A DNA stretch of 64,000 bases from Bacteroidales bacterium (lineage in GTDB: Bacteria; Bacteroidota; Bacteroidia; Bacteroidales; BM520). The DNA lies in the NCBI GenBank assembly GCA_031276035.1, contig JAISNV010000001.1, forward strand, positions 266,062 through 330,061, read 5' to 3'. The notes under the pieces are model-generated. The model did not search any database, had not been told where the DNA came from, and was given only the letters and a program-made list of their open reading frames with translations. This document shows, in pieces, positions 57,618 to 64,000 of the stretch; within the stretch, counting starts at the first letter, position 1; every line of letters starts with the position of its first letter. A program made the translations under genes and the position numbers.

Positions 57618-58898
57618 ATGAAAAAAACATTTTTATTACTCATATTATTATCATTCTTTTTAAGTTCCGAAGCACAGAATATTTCAGTAACTTTCAAAGT
57701 TAATAATGCTGCGGGAAAGCACTTATATCTCACAAAATATTCGGATTATATCACCGAAATGGAGGAGGTTGTTTTTAGTTCGATTATTCCCGAAAACGGA
57801 ATTATCAAACATGAATTTAAAGCTGAAAATACTGAAGCGTACAAAATATTAATTGATTATGCCGATGTGCAAATTTATTTGCAGCCAAACACTTCATACA
57901 CGATTACAATAACTTATCCTAAAATTATATCAAACATCAATCCTTTTCAAAACAGACAATATTTAGAAATTAACATTTCATCATCTAATAATCATGATGT
58001 TAACAGATTAATATCCGACTTTAACGAAGAATATGACGATTTCCTTTTGGATAAATTATACTTTCAGTCGCCACGAAACATGTTAAGCGAACACGAGAAA
58101 TTCAAAAACGAATATTTGAAAAAAATCAATAAAAATGTTGATGATTTTTTTACGATTTATGTTGAATATAGTTTCGGATTAACTGAAATTTCACTTGTAG
58201 ATAAAATCGGAAAGAATTTTATCGATAAATATTTTACGGATAAAGATGTTGCATATAATTCTCACGAGTATTTTTTATTATTGAAGGATGTTTGCAAGCA
58301 TACGGAATATATTCTGAACGACAGCACTTTAAATAATCCCCGTTTGAAGGAAGTTACTTATTTGTATTTTCTGATGATGGATTTTTATGGCGATTATGAT
58401 AAAGATGAAGTACTAAATCTAATCAAAGGTTTTATTTCCAAGACTAAGTATCTTGAAACAAAATTAATCGGAAATAATATTCTGACATATTTAACGCGCT
58501 ACCGTAAAGGAAGTTCTCTTCCTGCTTTAAACTTAGAAAGTGAAAACGGTAATAGCTATGATATTTTGCAATCGGGAAAAAATATGTATTTGCTTTTTGT
58601 AAACAGTGATATTGAAATTTGCGCCGATATTATTAAAGAAATCGAAACTGTTGACATGGAAAGTTTCGGTGTTATTCCACTTCTAATTTCCTTGGATTTC
58701 AGCAAAACAAAAATTAATTCCGACAAATTAACTTTATTAAAACCGGCAGATGTGGGTAAAGTTCATCTTGATTTGAATATTCGGAATTATCCTTTTGCAA
58801 TTTTGATTGATAAAGACGGTAAGATTTTACGATATAATGCACCCGTCACAAAAGACAGATTTATTGAGGTGCTAAAAGAAGAAAAAAGTAAAAACTAA
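57618..58898 (+). CDS. Secreted TlpA/thioredoxin-fold protein lacking the CxxC
   Basis: A 426-residue exported protein. Signal peptide FLLLILLSFFLSSEAQ; residues ~22-120 form a DUF4369-like N-terminal beta domain (TFKVNNAAGKHLYLTKYSD, YLQPNTSYTITITYP). A helical middle follows, and the C-terminal ~130 residues resemble a thioredoxin fold (NMYLLFVNSDIEICADIIKEI, NYPFAILIDKDGKILRYNAP). Where TlpA proteins have CxxC, only one Cys (EICAD) is present, so it cannot act as a normal disulfide oxidoreductase. It may be a structural or chaperone relative. It starts 74 bp after coaD. Confidence 0.65.
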   Translation: MKKTFLLLILLSFFLSSEAQNISVTFKVNNAAGKHLYLTKYSDYITEMEEVVFSSIIPENGIIKHEFKAENTEAYKILIDYADVQIYLQPNTSYTITITYPKIISNINPFQNRQYLEINISSSNNHDVNRLISDFNEEYDDFLLDKLYFQSPRNMLSEHEKFKNEYLKKINKNVDDFFTIYVEYSFGLTEISLVDKIGKNFIDKYFTDKDVAYNSHEYFLLLKDVCKHTEYILNDSTLNNPRLKEVTYLYFLMMDFYGDYDKDEVLNLIKGFISKTKYLETKLIGNNILTYLTRYRKGSSLPALNLESENGNSYDILQSGKNMYLLFVNSDIEICADIIKEIETVDMESFGVIPLLISLDFSKTKINSDKLTLLKPADVGKVHLDLNIRNYPFAILIDKDGKILRYNAPVTKDRFIEVLKEEKSKN

Positions 58899-58925
58899 GG
58901 TTAGAAGTACAAGAGCAAAAGCTCG

Positions 58926-59462
58926 TTAATCTTTTCTAAAGAATGAAAAATTTACTCTGCTGTAAACTCTATGATCGAAAAAATTCGGGTGGTTGCTGAA
59001 ATCATAATCATCAGGATGTTCCAAAACAAATAATCCGTCATCATTTAACAAATCTTCATCGAATATTAATTGTGTAAGTTCTGGGATACCCGGGCTATCA
59101 TAAGGAGGGTCGGCAAAGATAAAATCGAACTTTTGAGAGATTCTTCTGACAAACTGAAATGCATCGGTTTTAATAACAGATATTTGCGGCATTTTTAAAT
59201 CCTCAGCCGTTTTTTTAATAAATCCGGTACATTTAACATTATTGTCAACCGAAATAACAGAAGGGCAACCGCGGGAGACAAGTTCAAAAGAAATATTACC
59301 AAGTCCTGCAAAAAGATCCAAAGCTTCTATTTCTTCATAATCAATAATATTATTCAGAATATTGAAAAGCGCTTCCTTCGCCATATCGGTTATAGGACGC
59401 ACCGGAATATTATTAGGTGGATTCAGCCGCCTTCCTTTATAAGTACCACTTATTATCCTCAT
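58926..59462 (-). CDS. rsmD: 16S rRNA (guanine-966 N2) methyltransferase
   Basis: Methylates G966 of 16S rRNA in the 30S subunit. A 178-residue SAM enzyme with MRIISGTYKGRRLNPP at the start, the VRPITDMAKEALFNIL RsmD signature, SAM motif ALDLFAGLGNISFELVSRG and catalytic FIFADPPYDSPG (DPPY). It overlaps the upstream DUF3822 gene by 26 bp, so the two are translationally coupled. Confidence 0.93.
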   Translation of the reverse strand: MRIISGTYKGRRLNPPNNIPVRPITDMAKEALFNILNNIIDYEEIEALDLFAGLGNISFELVSRGCPSVISVDNNVKCTGFIKKTAEDLKMPQISVIKTDAFQFVRRISQKFDFIFADPPYDSPGIPELTQLIFDEDLLNDDGLFVLEHPDDYDFSNHPNFFDHRVYSRVNFSFFRKD

Positions 59463-60207
59463 TGGAAACTACGAGATTACTAATATATTTAGACAATAAA
59501 TTAAATTCTTCCGATTTTACATTTACATCTCCCGAAACCGAAAGCGGAACAAAGTTCCCATCAAGATCATAATTATTAAATGCACTCAAAAGAAAATACA
59601 CAGTATCTTTCTCTGATTTCACATTAAAAGAATTTGCCGCAAAGAATTTATTGTTTTTATAGATTACAATTTCCAGAATATCTTTTCTTTTGTGTGCAAA
59701 TACAGCATTTCCGATTACAACAGCATCATCCGAAACCAAATCTATAAAATTTGAAATTGAAGCGGTAAACTCCGCATCTGTAAAGTTTTTTTCTAAAAAC
59801 CCTACAACATCTTTATTAAAAGAAAAAACCGTAAATAAATTCGAAACTGATGACTGTACATAATAAGGCGAATGATTTTCTTCAAGTTCACCTATATTGA
59901 AATTATAATATTCAGCAATATCACCCGGATCGAAAAATTCTTTAGGGATGAAAGTAAATTTATCTGTACAGAAAATAATCTTTTTCTTTTTAAAATTTTC
60001 CTTTAAAATGTTATTATCTTCTATTATCGACAAGTATTGATCGGTCAATGAATTATCGGAGCTGTTCTTTATTTGAATATTTTTTTTCAGCAAATAATTA
60101 CCGTTTTCGTCGGATACAATAAAAGAAAATCCGTCTTTAGTTAAAAAGACGGATAGATTATATTTATGAATATAAGTAGGATCGAAGAAATTATTCCCAG
60201 TTTCCAT
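59437..60207 (-). CDS. DUF3822-family protein
   Basis: A 256-residue soluble protein of the Bacteroidetes DUF3822 family, function unknown. Visible: FVSDENGNYLLKK-like FIVSDENGNYL, KIIFCTDKFTFIPKEFFDP, ENHSPYYVQSSVSNLFTVFSF and VIGNAVFAHKRKDILEIVIYKNNKFFAANSF (quoted in part). The fold may resemble an actin-like ATPase domain, but I see no phosphate motif. It overlaps rsmD by 26 bp and the upstream membrane protein gene by 17 bp; the three form one transcript. Confidence 0.75.
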   Translation of the reverse strand: METGNNFFDPTYIHKYNLSVFLTKDGFSFIVSDENGNYLLKKNIQIKNSSDNSLTDQYLSIIEDNNILKENFKKKKIIFCTDKFTFIPKEFFDPGDIAEYYNFNIGELEENHSPYYVQSSVSNLFTVFSFNKDVVGFLEKNFTDAEFTASISNFIDLVSDDAVVIGNAVFAHKRKDILEIVIYKNNKFFAANSFNVKSEKDTVYFLLSAFNNYDLDGNFVPLSVSGDVNVKSEEFNLLSKYISNLVVSNEDNKWYL

Positions 60208-60790
60208 CTGTTGAAGCTTCTGTCATAGAACCAACATATAAACCGGGAAAAAGGTCGTTGACCATCAATTTAGTATCTTCATTATAAATTGTTTGCTCAT
60301 CCATTCCGTTAAGAATCTGCGTATTAAGAGCCGATGCTCTAAACACGGGAATCATAATTTTACTTTTTTCCGTAAAACCTGCTTCAAGAGTAAACATTTG
60401 ACCGCCGGAATTGGGGATATATTTCATATTTTCAGGCACAAAATCAACTCTATTTTTAAACAAAGTATCCATAATAGGAATATAACCGATAGTATCCATA
60501 ATGGATTTTCTAAAAGTAGTATCCGTAGGATCAGGGATCATTTTTATAATTGCCATTTCTCCATGTTTAACAAAATTAATCAAAGTATCAAAAGAACCTG
60601 TATATTGTTTGTTAACGGCACGATAAGCAGTCTCAGCCGCTCTAATATCTTTCAACTTCTGAATAGCAAGATCATATCTGAATTTCTTCTCTTGCGTAAA
60701 TTTAACCGGTTCCATTATACTACGCACGAGCAATATTGTAAGCACAACGATTACAACTAATAATGCAATTTGAATGATGGTTTTTTTCAT
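60191..60790 (-). CDS. Single-pass membrane protein of unknown function
   Basis: A 199-residue protein with one N-terminal helix (IIQIALLVVIVVLTILLVRSI) and a periplasmic remainder. The opening after the helix, KFRYDLAIQKLKDIRAAETAYRAVNKQYTG, looks like the helix of pilin/pseudopilin-type or envelope scaffold proteins. The rest (IPDPTDTTFRKS, FVPENMKYIPNSGGQMFTLE) is not recognised. It overlaps the DUF3822 gene by 17 bp. The conserved overlap with DUF3822 and rsmD suggests a joint cellular role that is not known. Confidence 0.6.
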   Translation of the reverse strand: MKKTIIQIALLVVIVVLTILLVRSIMEPVKFTQEKKFRYDLAIQKLKDIRAAETAYRAVNKQYTGSFDTLINFVKHGEMAIIKMIPDPTDTTFRKSIMDTIGYIPIMDTLFKNRVDFVPENMKYIPNSGGQMFTLEAGFTEKSKIMIPVFRASALNTQILNGMDEQTIYNEDTKLMVNDLFPGLYVGSMTEASTDGNWE

Positions 60791-60859
60791 ATACTATTTT
60801 ATTATTTATTTTTTACAATTGATTTCGCCAGAAAATCTCTACAAAATTCTTACAACTTG

Positions 60860-60867
60860 CAAAGTTA
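60860..60867 (-). promoter_or_regulatory. Bacteroidetes -7 promoter box
   Basis: TAACTTTG on the minus strand, 70 bp before the membrane protein start; likely promoter of the three-gene rsmD transcript. Confidence 0.5.
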
Positions 60868-60972
60868 GAAATTTTTTATTTACAAAAGCATTTTTTATAA
60901 TCTTTTTTGGCTGATAAATTCAATTTTTTACAGATTTAAAATTGTTTTAATATGGTTGCCTTCATACATTTT

Positions 60973-61404
60973 TCAATTTTCAACTTCTAACTCTTCGAAC
61001 ATAATTTGTTTAGCGGCACCTTCTCCGCATTCGACACAATAAATATTGCCGCCGTTTGATAGAATCAAATATTTAGCTTTTAATTTCATGTTGTATCTAA
61101 TAATCTGATCCAGTGTGTTCTGGTCTATTTCAACATTAGGAGCCTTACATTCTACAATAATTTGAACATTTCCTTTATTATCGAAAACAATAATATCCGG
61201 TCTTTTAGTCATTGAGAAAACCTTAATTTGTTTTTCGACTCCCATAAGCGCGTATGAAATTCCATGTTTGGAATGAAGTAGAAAAATCATATATTGTCTA
61301 ACCGCTTCTTCTTCAGTTAGAGCGACGAATATTTTTCTAACCGGATCAAATATTTCATATTTATTTTCTGAATTTATTCTGATATTTGGTTTATAATCTA
61401 ACAT
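60973..61404 (-). CDS. HSDR_N-type PD-(D/E)XK nuclease-fold protein
   Basis: A 143-residue protein resembling the N-terminal nuclease domain of type I restriction subunit HsdR (HSDR_N_2). The core is KRPDIIVFDNKGNVQIIVECKAP: catalytic Asp and E-x-K lie near residues 77-90. It is preceded by LTEEEAVRQYMIFLLHSKHGI with an acidic residue and followed by LDQIIRYNMKLKAKYLILSNG. No helicase, methylase or specificity gene is present, and it sits among housekeeping genes. This short solo form is widespread in Bacteroidetes and is more likely a repair or unknown cell function than restriction. It lies 5 bp after sdaA. Confidence 0.8.
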   Translation of the reverse strand: MLDYKPNIRINSENKYEIFDPVRKIFVALTEEEAVRQYMIFLLHSKHGISYALMGVEKQIKVFSMTKRPDIIVFDNKGNVQIIVECKAPNVEIDQNTLDQIIRYNMKLKAKYLILSNGGNIYCVECGEGAAKQIMFEELEVEN

Positions 61405-61409
61405 AATGA

Positions 61410-62615
61410 TTACTCATTTTCACAATTAAAACCTTGACCCGAAGCCAATCCGCCCAACGAAGTTTCCTTGTATAAAGAAGGCAAATCATGTCCGGTAGCT
61501 TTCATAACTTTAACTACCCTATCAAAACTTATCAGATGAGATCCATCAGTAAAAAGAGAATAAAATCCGGCATCAATAGCTCTAACAGCCGCAAAAGCAT
61601 TTCTTTCAATACACGGAACCTGAACTAATCCGCAAACCGGATCGCAAGTTAAGCCAAGATGATGTTCCAGTCCCATTTCGGCAGCATATTCAATTTGTTG
61701 CGGTGAGCCGCCTTGCAGTTGGTTCATTGCGGCAGCGGCCATTGAACAAGCGACACCAACTTCACCCTGACAACCGACCTCAGCACCACTGATAGATGCG
61801 TTATATTTGATAAGATTACCAATTAATCCTGCCGTTGCAAGAGCATGAAGTATTTTCTTATCATTCTTTTCATAATATTCGGTATAAACATACAAAACCG
61901 CAGGTAAAATACCGGACGAACCGCATGTAGGCGCCGTAACGATTTTGCCGCCGCTGGCATTTTCTTCCGCAACAGCAAAAGCATACGCCATCGCAGAATA
62001 TCTTTGTTTAAGCGCATGATTCATTCCTTGTAATCTGCTATATACCGCAGAAGCTTTTCTTGGAAGCTGTAAAACACCGGGTAAAGTACTTTCGTGTTCC
62101 AAACCGTTTTTTATTGATTCTCTCATTATATACCAAACTTCGCCAAGATATTCCCAGATTTCATTACCCTCGCATTCATTAACATATTCCCACAACCGCC
62201 TTGTTTTCAGATAATCCAGAATATCTTCCATAGTAGAAAGCTCGTAAATTATATGATCTTTACCGCGTGTACTGTCAGTAGATATATCTCCGCCACCGAG
62301 ACTGAAATATTTCTGTTGTTTGATTACATTACCGTCGGCATCATAGGCAAAAAATTCCATTCCGTTAGGATGTTCCGGAAGAAAGACATCCGGCTTCCAT
62401 TCAATTTTGAGATTATTTTTAGGAAATTGCCGCAATAAAGCTACATCCGTTAAGTGACCTTTTCCTGTTGCGGCAAGAGTTCCGTACAGAATTACTTTAA
62501 AACTCGGTGCATCTTTAACGTTTTCAAGAAATTTATTACACGCATTAACCGGTCCCATAGTATGAGAACTTGAAGGACCGTAACCGATTTTGAAAATTCT
62601 TTTAATTGAATCCAT
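61410..62615 (-). CDS. sdaA: L-serine ammonia-lyase (iron-sulfur dehydratase)
   Basis: Converts L-serine to pyruvate and ammonia. A 401-residue single-chain enzyme: GYGPSSSHTMGP at residues ~9-20 begins the beta domain, SLGGGDIST lies further in, and the alpha domain has IVTAPTCGSSGILPAVLY, INIAEVGCQGEVG-like AEVGCQGEVGVACSMAAA and TCDPVCGLVQVPCIERN with the cluster-binding cysteines. The start ATG at 62615 gives MDSIKRIFKIG; a TTG at 62636 would add seven residues without support. Followed 5 bp later by the HSDR_N-type gene. Confidence 0.93.
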   Translation of the reverse strand: MDSIKRIFKIGYGPSSSHTMGPVNACNKFLENVKDAPSFKVILYGTLAATGKGHLTDVALLRQFPKNNLKIEWKPDVFLPEHPNGMEFFAYDADGNVIKQQKYFSLGGGDISTDSTRGKDHIIYELSTMEDILDYLKTRRLWEYVNECEGNEIWEYLGEVWYIMRESIKNGLEHESTLPGVLQLPRKASAVYSRLQGMNHALKQRYSAMAYAFAVAEENASGGKIVTAPTCGSSGILPAVLYVYTEYYEKNDKKILHALATAGLIGNLIKYNASISGAEVGCQGEVGVACSMAAAAMNQLQGGSPQQIEYAAEMGLEHHLGLTCDPVCGLVQVPCIERNAFAAVRAIDAGFYSLFTDGSHLISFDRVVKVMKATGHDLPSLYKETSLGGLASGQGFNCENE

Positions 62616-63050
62616 AACTAAAAATTTTATTTGCAAAAATAGCTTTTTTAATTAACAATTAACCGTTAACAATTAATAATATAATGGATTCGACGCTTGA
62701 AATCAATGATGAGTTTCGGACATATTCTCGGACTTCTAATTATTCATATTAAAAAACACAGCCATTCAATTATTATAATACTGATAATTTGTTGTTTGTT
62801 GTTGTTTTTATGTGCCTTATATTCAACTAATTATACTCATTAGATATTTATTAAATAGAAAACCCTAATTACTCAATGCTGTTTGTCCTTTATTCTTTTG
62901 TATCTCATATATATAATACTTTTACTTTTCGAAAAGATATTTTTCAAAAAATGTTAATTATTTTCTAATTATTTATACTTTTGCAAGTTAAAACTTAGTG
63001 TTAAATTTTTAACGTAAAAATAGAAAATAACAATTAAAACCAAATTATTT
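62616..63050. other. Gene-free region between sdaA and the lipoprotein gene
   Basis: 435 bp, mostly AT-rich. It contains a short palindromic run (TTAACAATTAACCGTTAACAATTAA type at ~62650) near sdaA and a promoter box at 62976-62983 for the lipoprotein. No gene is visible. Confidence 0.45.
62976..62983 (+). promoter_or_regulatory. Bacteroidetes -7 promoter box
   Basis: TACTTTTG followed by CA, 67 bp before the Cys/His-rich lipoprotein start. Confidence 0.55.
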
Positions 63051-63665
63051 ATGAAAAAGTCAATCTTATTAATCGGAGTATTATGCTTCTTATTAACATC
63101 TTGTGGTGGCGGACAAAAGAAAGCAACCGAACAAACAACTCAGGAAAAACCTAAAACAGAACAAAAATGTGAAAAAGAATGCCAATTAACCGAAGAGCAA
63201 AAAGCTGAAATGGATGCTTTTATGGCCCAATGGAATAATTGGGATAACTTAGACGATGCAACAAAAACAGATCTTATTGCTAAAGCAAAAACCTGCATGG
63301 ATAAAAAAGCTGAAGGTTGTAAAGGTCATGACGGAGAAAAAGAAGGCTGCAAATCTAAAGAAACCGGTGAACCATGTAAAGGTAAAGAAGAAGGAAAACC
63401 TTGCTGCAAAGAAGGTGACGCTCCTAAATGCGAATTAACCGAAGAACAAAAAGCTGAAATGGAAGTTAAAATGGCCGAAATGAAAGCTAAATGGGATTCT
63501 TTTGAAACCTTAAGTTTAAATGAACAAAAAGAATTAATCGACATGAAAATGAATTGCTGTAAAAAATCTTGCTCCGGACATCATCACGGAGATAAAGAAG
63601 GTTGCAAAGGTCATAATCATGACGGCGAAAAATCATGCGACAAAGACAAAAAAGCCGATAAATAA
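63051..63665 (+). CDS. Cysteine- and histidine-rich lipoprotein with two repeat modules
   Basis: A 204-residue exported lipoprotein, probably metal-binding. The lipobox is LLTSC after a short signal peptide (SILLIGVLCFL). The mature part has two similar modules, each beginning with a Cys-containing LTEEQKAEM stretch (residues ~47 and ~127), followed by a helix with a conserved W and a Cys-ending segment. Between and after the modules are stretches rich in Cys, Gly, Lys and His (GCKGHDGEKEGC, CKGKEEGKPCC, CSGHHHGDKEGC). The domain layout (helix plus CxxGH-type knots) suggests metal storage or chelation at the envelope. No family name is recognised. It has a promoter box and strong terminator and is monocistronic. 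Confidence 0.65.
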   Translation: MKKSILLIGVLCFLLTSCGGGQKKATEQTTQEKPKTEQKCEKECQLTEEQKAEMDAFMAQWNNWDNLDDATKTDLIAKAKTCMDKKAEGCKGHDGEKEGCKSKETGEPCKGKEEGKPCCKEGDAPKCELTEEQKAEMEVKMAEMKAKWDSFETLSLNEQKELIDMKMNCCKKSCSGHHHGDKEGCKGHNHDGEKSCDKDKKADK

Positions 63666-63693
63666 GATTATCTGCGCAAAATAATAATTCAAT

Positions 63694-63727
63694 AAAAAAG
63701 CCTTTATAGAAATATAAAGGCTTTTTT
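63694..63727. terminator. Bidirectional rho-independent terminator
   Basis: AAAAAAGCCTTTATA-GAAA-TATAAAGGCTTTTTT: GC-containing 9 bp core flanked by A and T runs, serving the lipoprotein and the converging partial gene. Confidence 0.9.
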
Positions 63728-63794
63728 ATTTTAAATAAGTGTTCAATATTAAAATAAAGCTACAAATTTCACAATCACAGTTTTAACATCCTAA

Positions 63795-63998
63795 TTACAC
63801 CCACAAATTCTTCTTCATCTTCAATGATGAAAAATAAAAAACCGGTATTAAAAACCATAATATTATTTCCAAAAAAGGAAAAACAGAAAGCAGATCGGGT
63901 TGATTTAATTTTTTCAGGGAATTATATTTGATACAAAACCAAACAATCATTCTGATTAAAATCAATACAAGAATCGGTATAACAATTTGTGTATATAA
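63795..63998 (-). CDS. C-terminal part of a membrane protein (runs off the window)
   Basis: A minus-strand open frame of 67 codons enters from the right edge and ends at TAA (63795-63797). It reads IVIPILVLILIRMIVWF, then KKLNQPDLLSVFPFLEIILW, PVFYFSSLKMKKNLWV: two hydrophobic helices separated by a polar loop. No start is in the window, so length and family are unknown; a channel- or transporter-type protein is possible. It converges with the lipoprotein gene and shares its terminator. Confidence 0.55.
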   Translation of the reverse strand, partial: LYTQIVIPILVLILIRMIVWFCIKYNSLKKLNQPDLLSVFPFLEIILWFLIPVFYFSSLKMKKNLWV

Positions 63999-64000
63999 AA

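Noticed and set aside
60973..61404. Evidence for a type I restriction system
   Set aside because: Only an HsdR N-terminal-like domain is present, with no hsdM, hsdS or helicase part nearby.

Overview
This 64 kb window is chromosomal DNA from a member of the Bacteroidota, probably an uncultured Bacteroidales-type organism. The evidence is low GC, many promoters of the Bacteroidetes form TAnnTTTG, few Shine-Dalgarno sequences, a type IX secretion C-terminal sorting domain, an ECF sigma/FecR pair, STN and CarboxypepD-regulatory domains, and a long Bacteroidetes-type SecA. The species cannot be named from the sequence.

Layout. 0.2-15 kb is ordinary chromosome: a nucleoside kinase, a TonB-like protein, a YdcF/GNAT/DUF1963 cluster, a GH13 amylase-family enzyme, a thioesterase, PnuC with an MmcQ-like protein, a cold-shock/RNA-remodelling trio (CSD protein, RhlE-type helicase, RRM protein), YjbQ, a radical SAM SPL-like protein, YitT and a PagL-like lipid A deacylase. 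At 15.2 kb lies an intact tRNA-Phe(GAA). About 110 bp of it and its terminator are repeated at 20.3 kb, which marks a 5.1 kb integrated island. The island holds a decayed tyrosine integrase, a PD-(D/E)XK nuclease/IrrE-type metallopeptidase fusion, a secreted lipoprotein/barrel pair, and four copies of a 52 bp imperfect palindrome (TGAC...GTCA) that lie in gene 3' flanks. From 20.5 to 28.7 kb is a second accessory stretch: EamA, a DJ-1/HxlR divergent pair, an arsenic methylation locus, VOC, AraC, LytTR and an esterase. It ends at a strongly decayed tRNA-Phe 3' remnant, so the locus seems to have been a repeated integration site.

28.8-42.5 kb returns to chromosome: an ECF sigma/FecR/STN-surface-repeat operon, an AhpD-like protein, a MenA-like prenyltransferase, a UmuD/UmuC pair whose UmuD-like partner has lost both catalytic residues, CDF efflux with a Nudix hydrolase, a lipid kinase, an MFS sugar transporter, MnmA and a methyltransferase. 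42.8-50.4 kb carries exported proteins (M16 lipoprotein peptidase, M28 peptidase with a T9SS tail, TonB-dependent receptor). 50.4-62.6 kb is largely housekeeping on the minus strand (frr, pyrH, secA, pyrE, rsmD, sdaA), with coaD on the plus strand. The end holds a cysteine/histidine-rich lipoprotein and the C-terminus of a membrane protein that runs off the window.

The most unusual signals are the 52 bp palindrome family with its cassette-like layout, the nuclease-IrrE fusion beside it, the nested tRNA-Phe islands, the catalytically dead UmuD, an STN protein with a second internal signal peptide, and a 21 bp-periodic operator in front of a lone LytTR protein.
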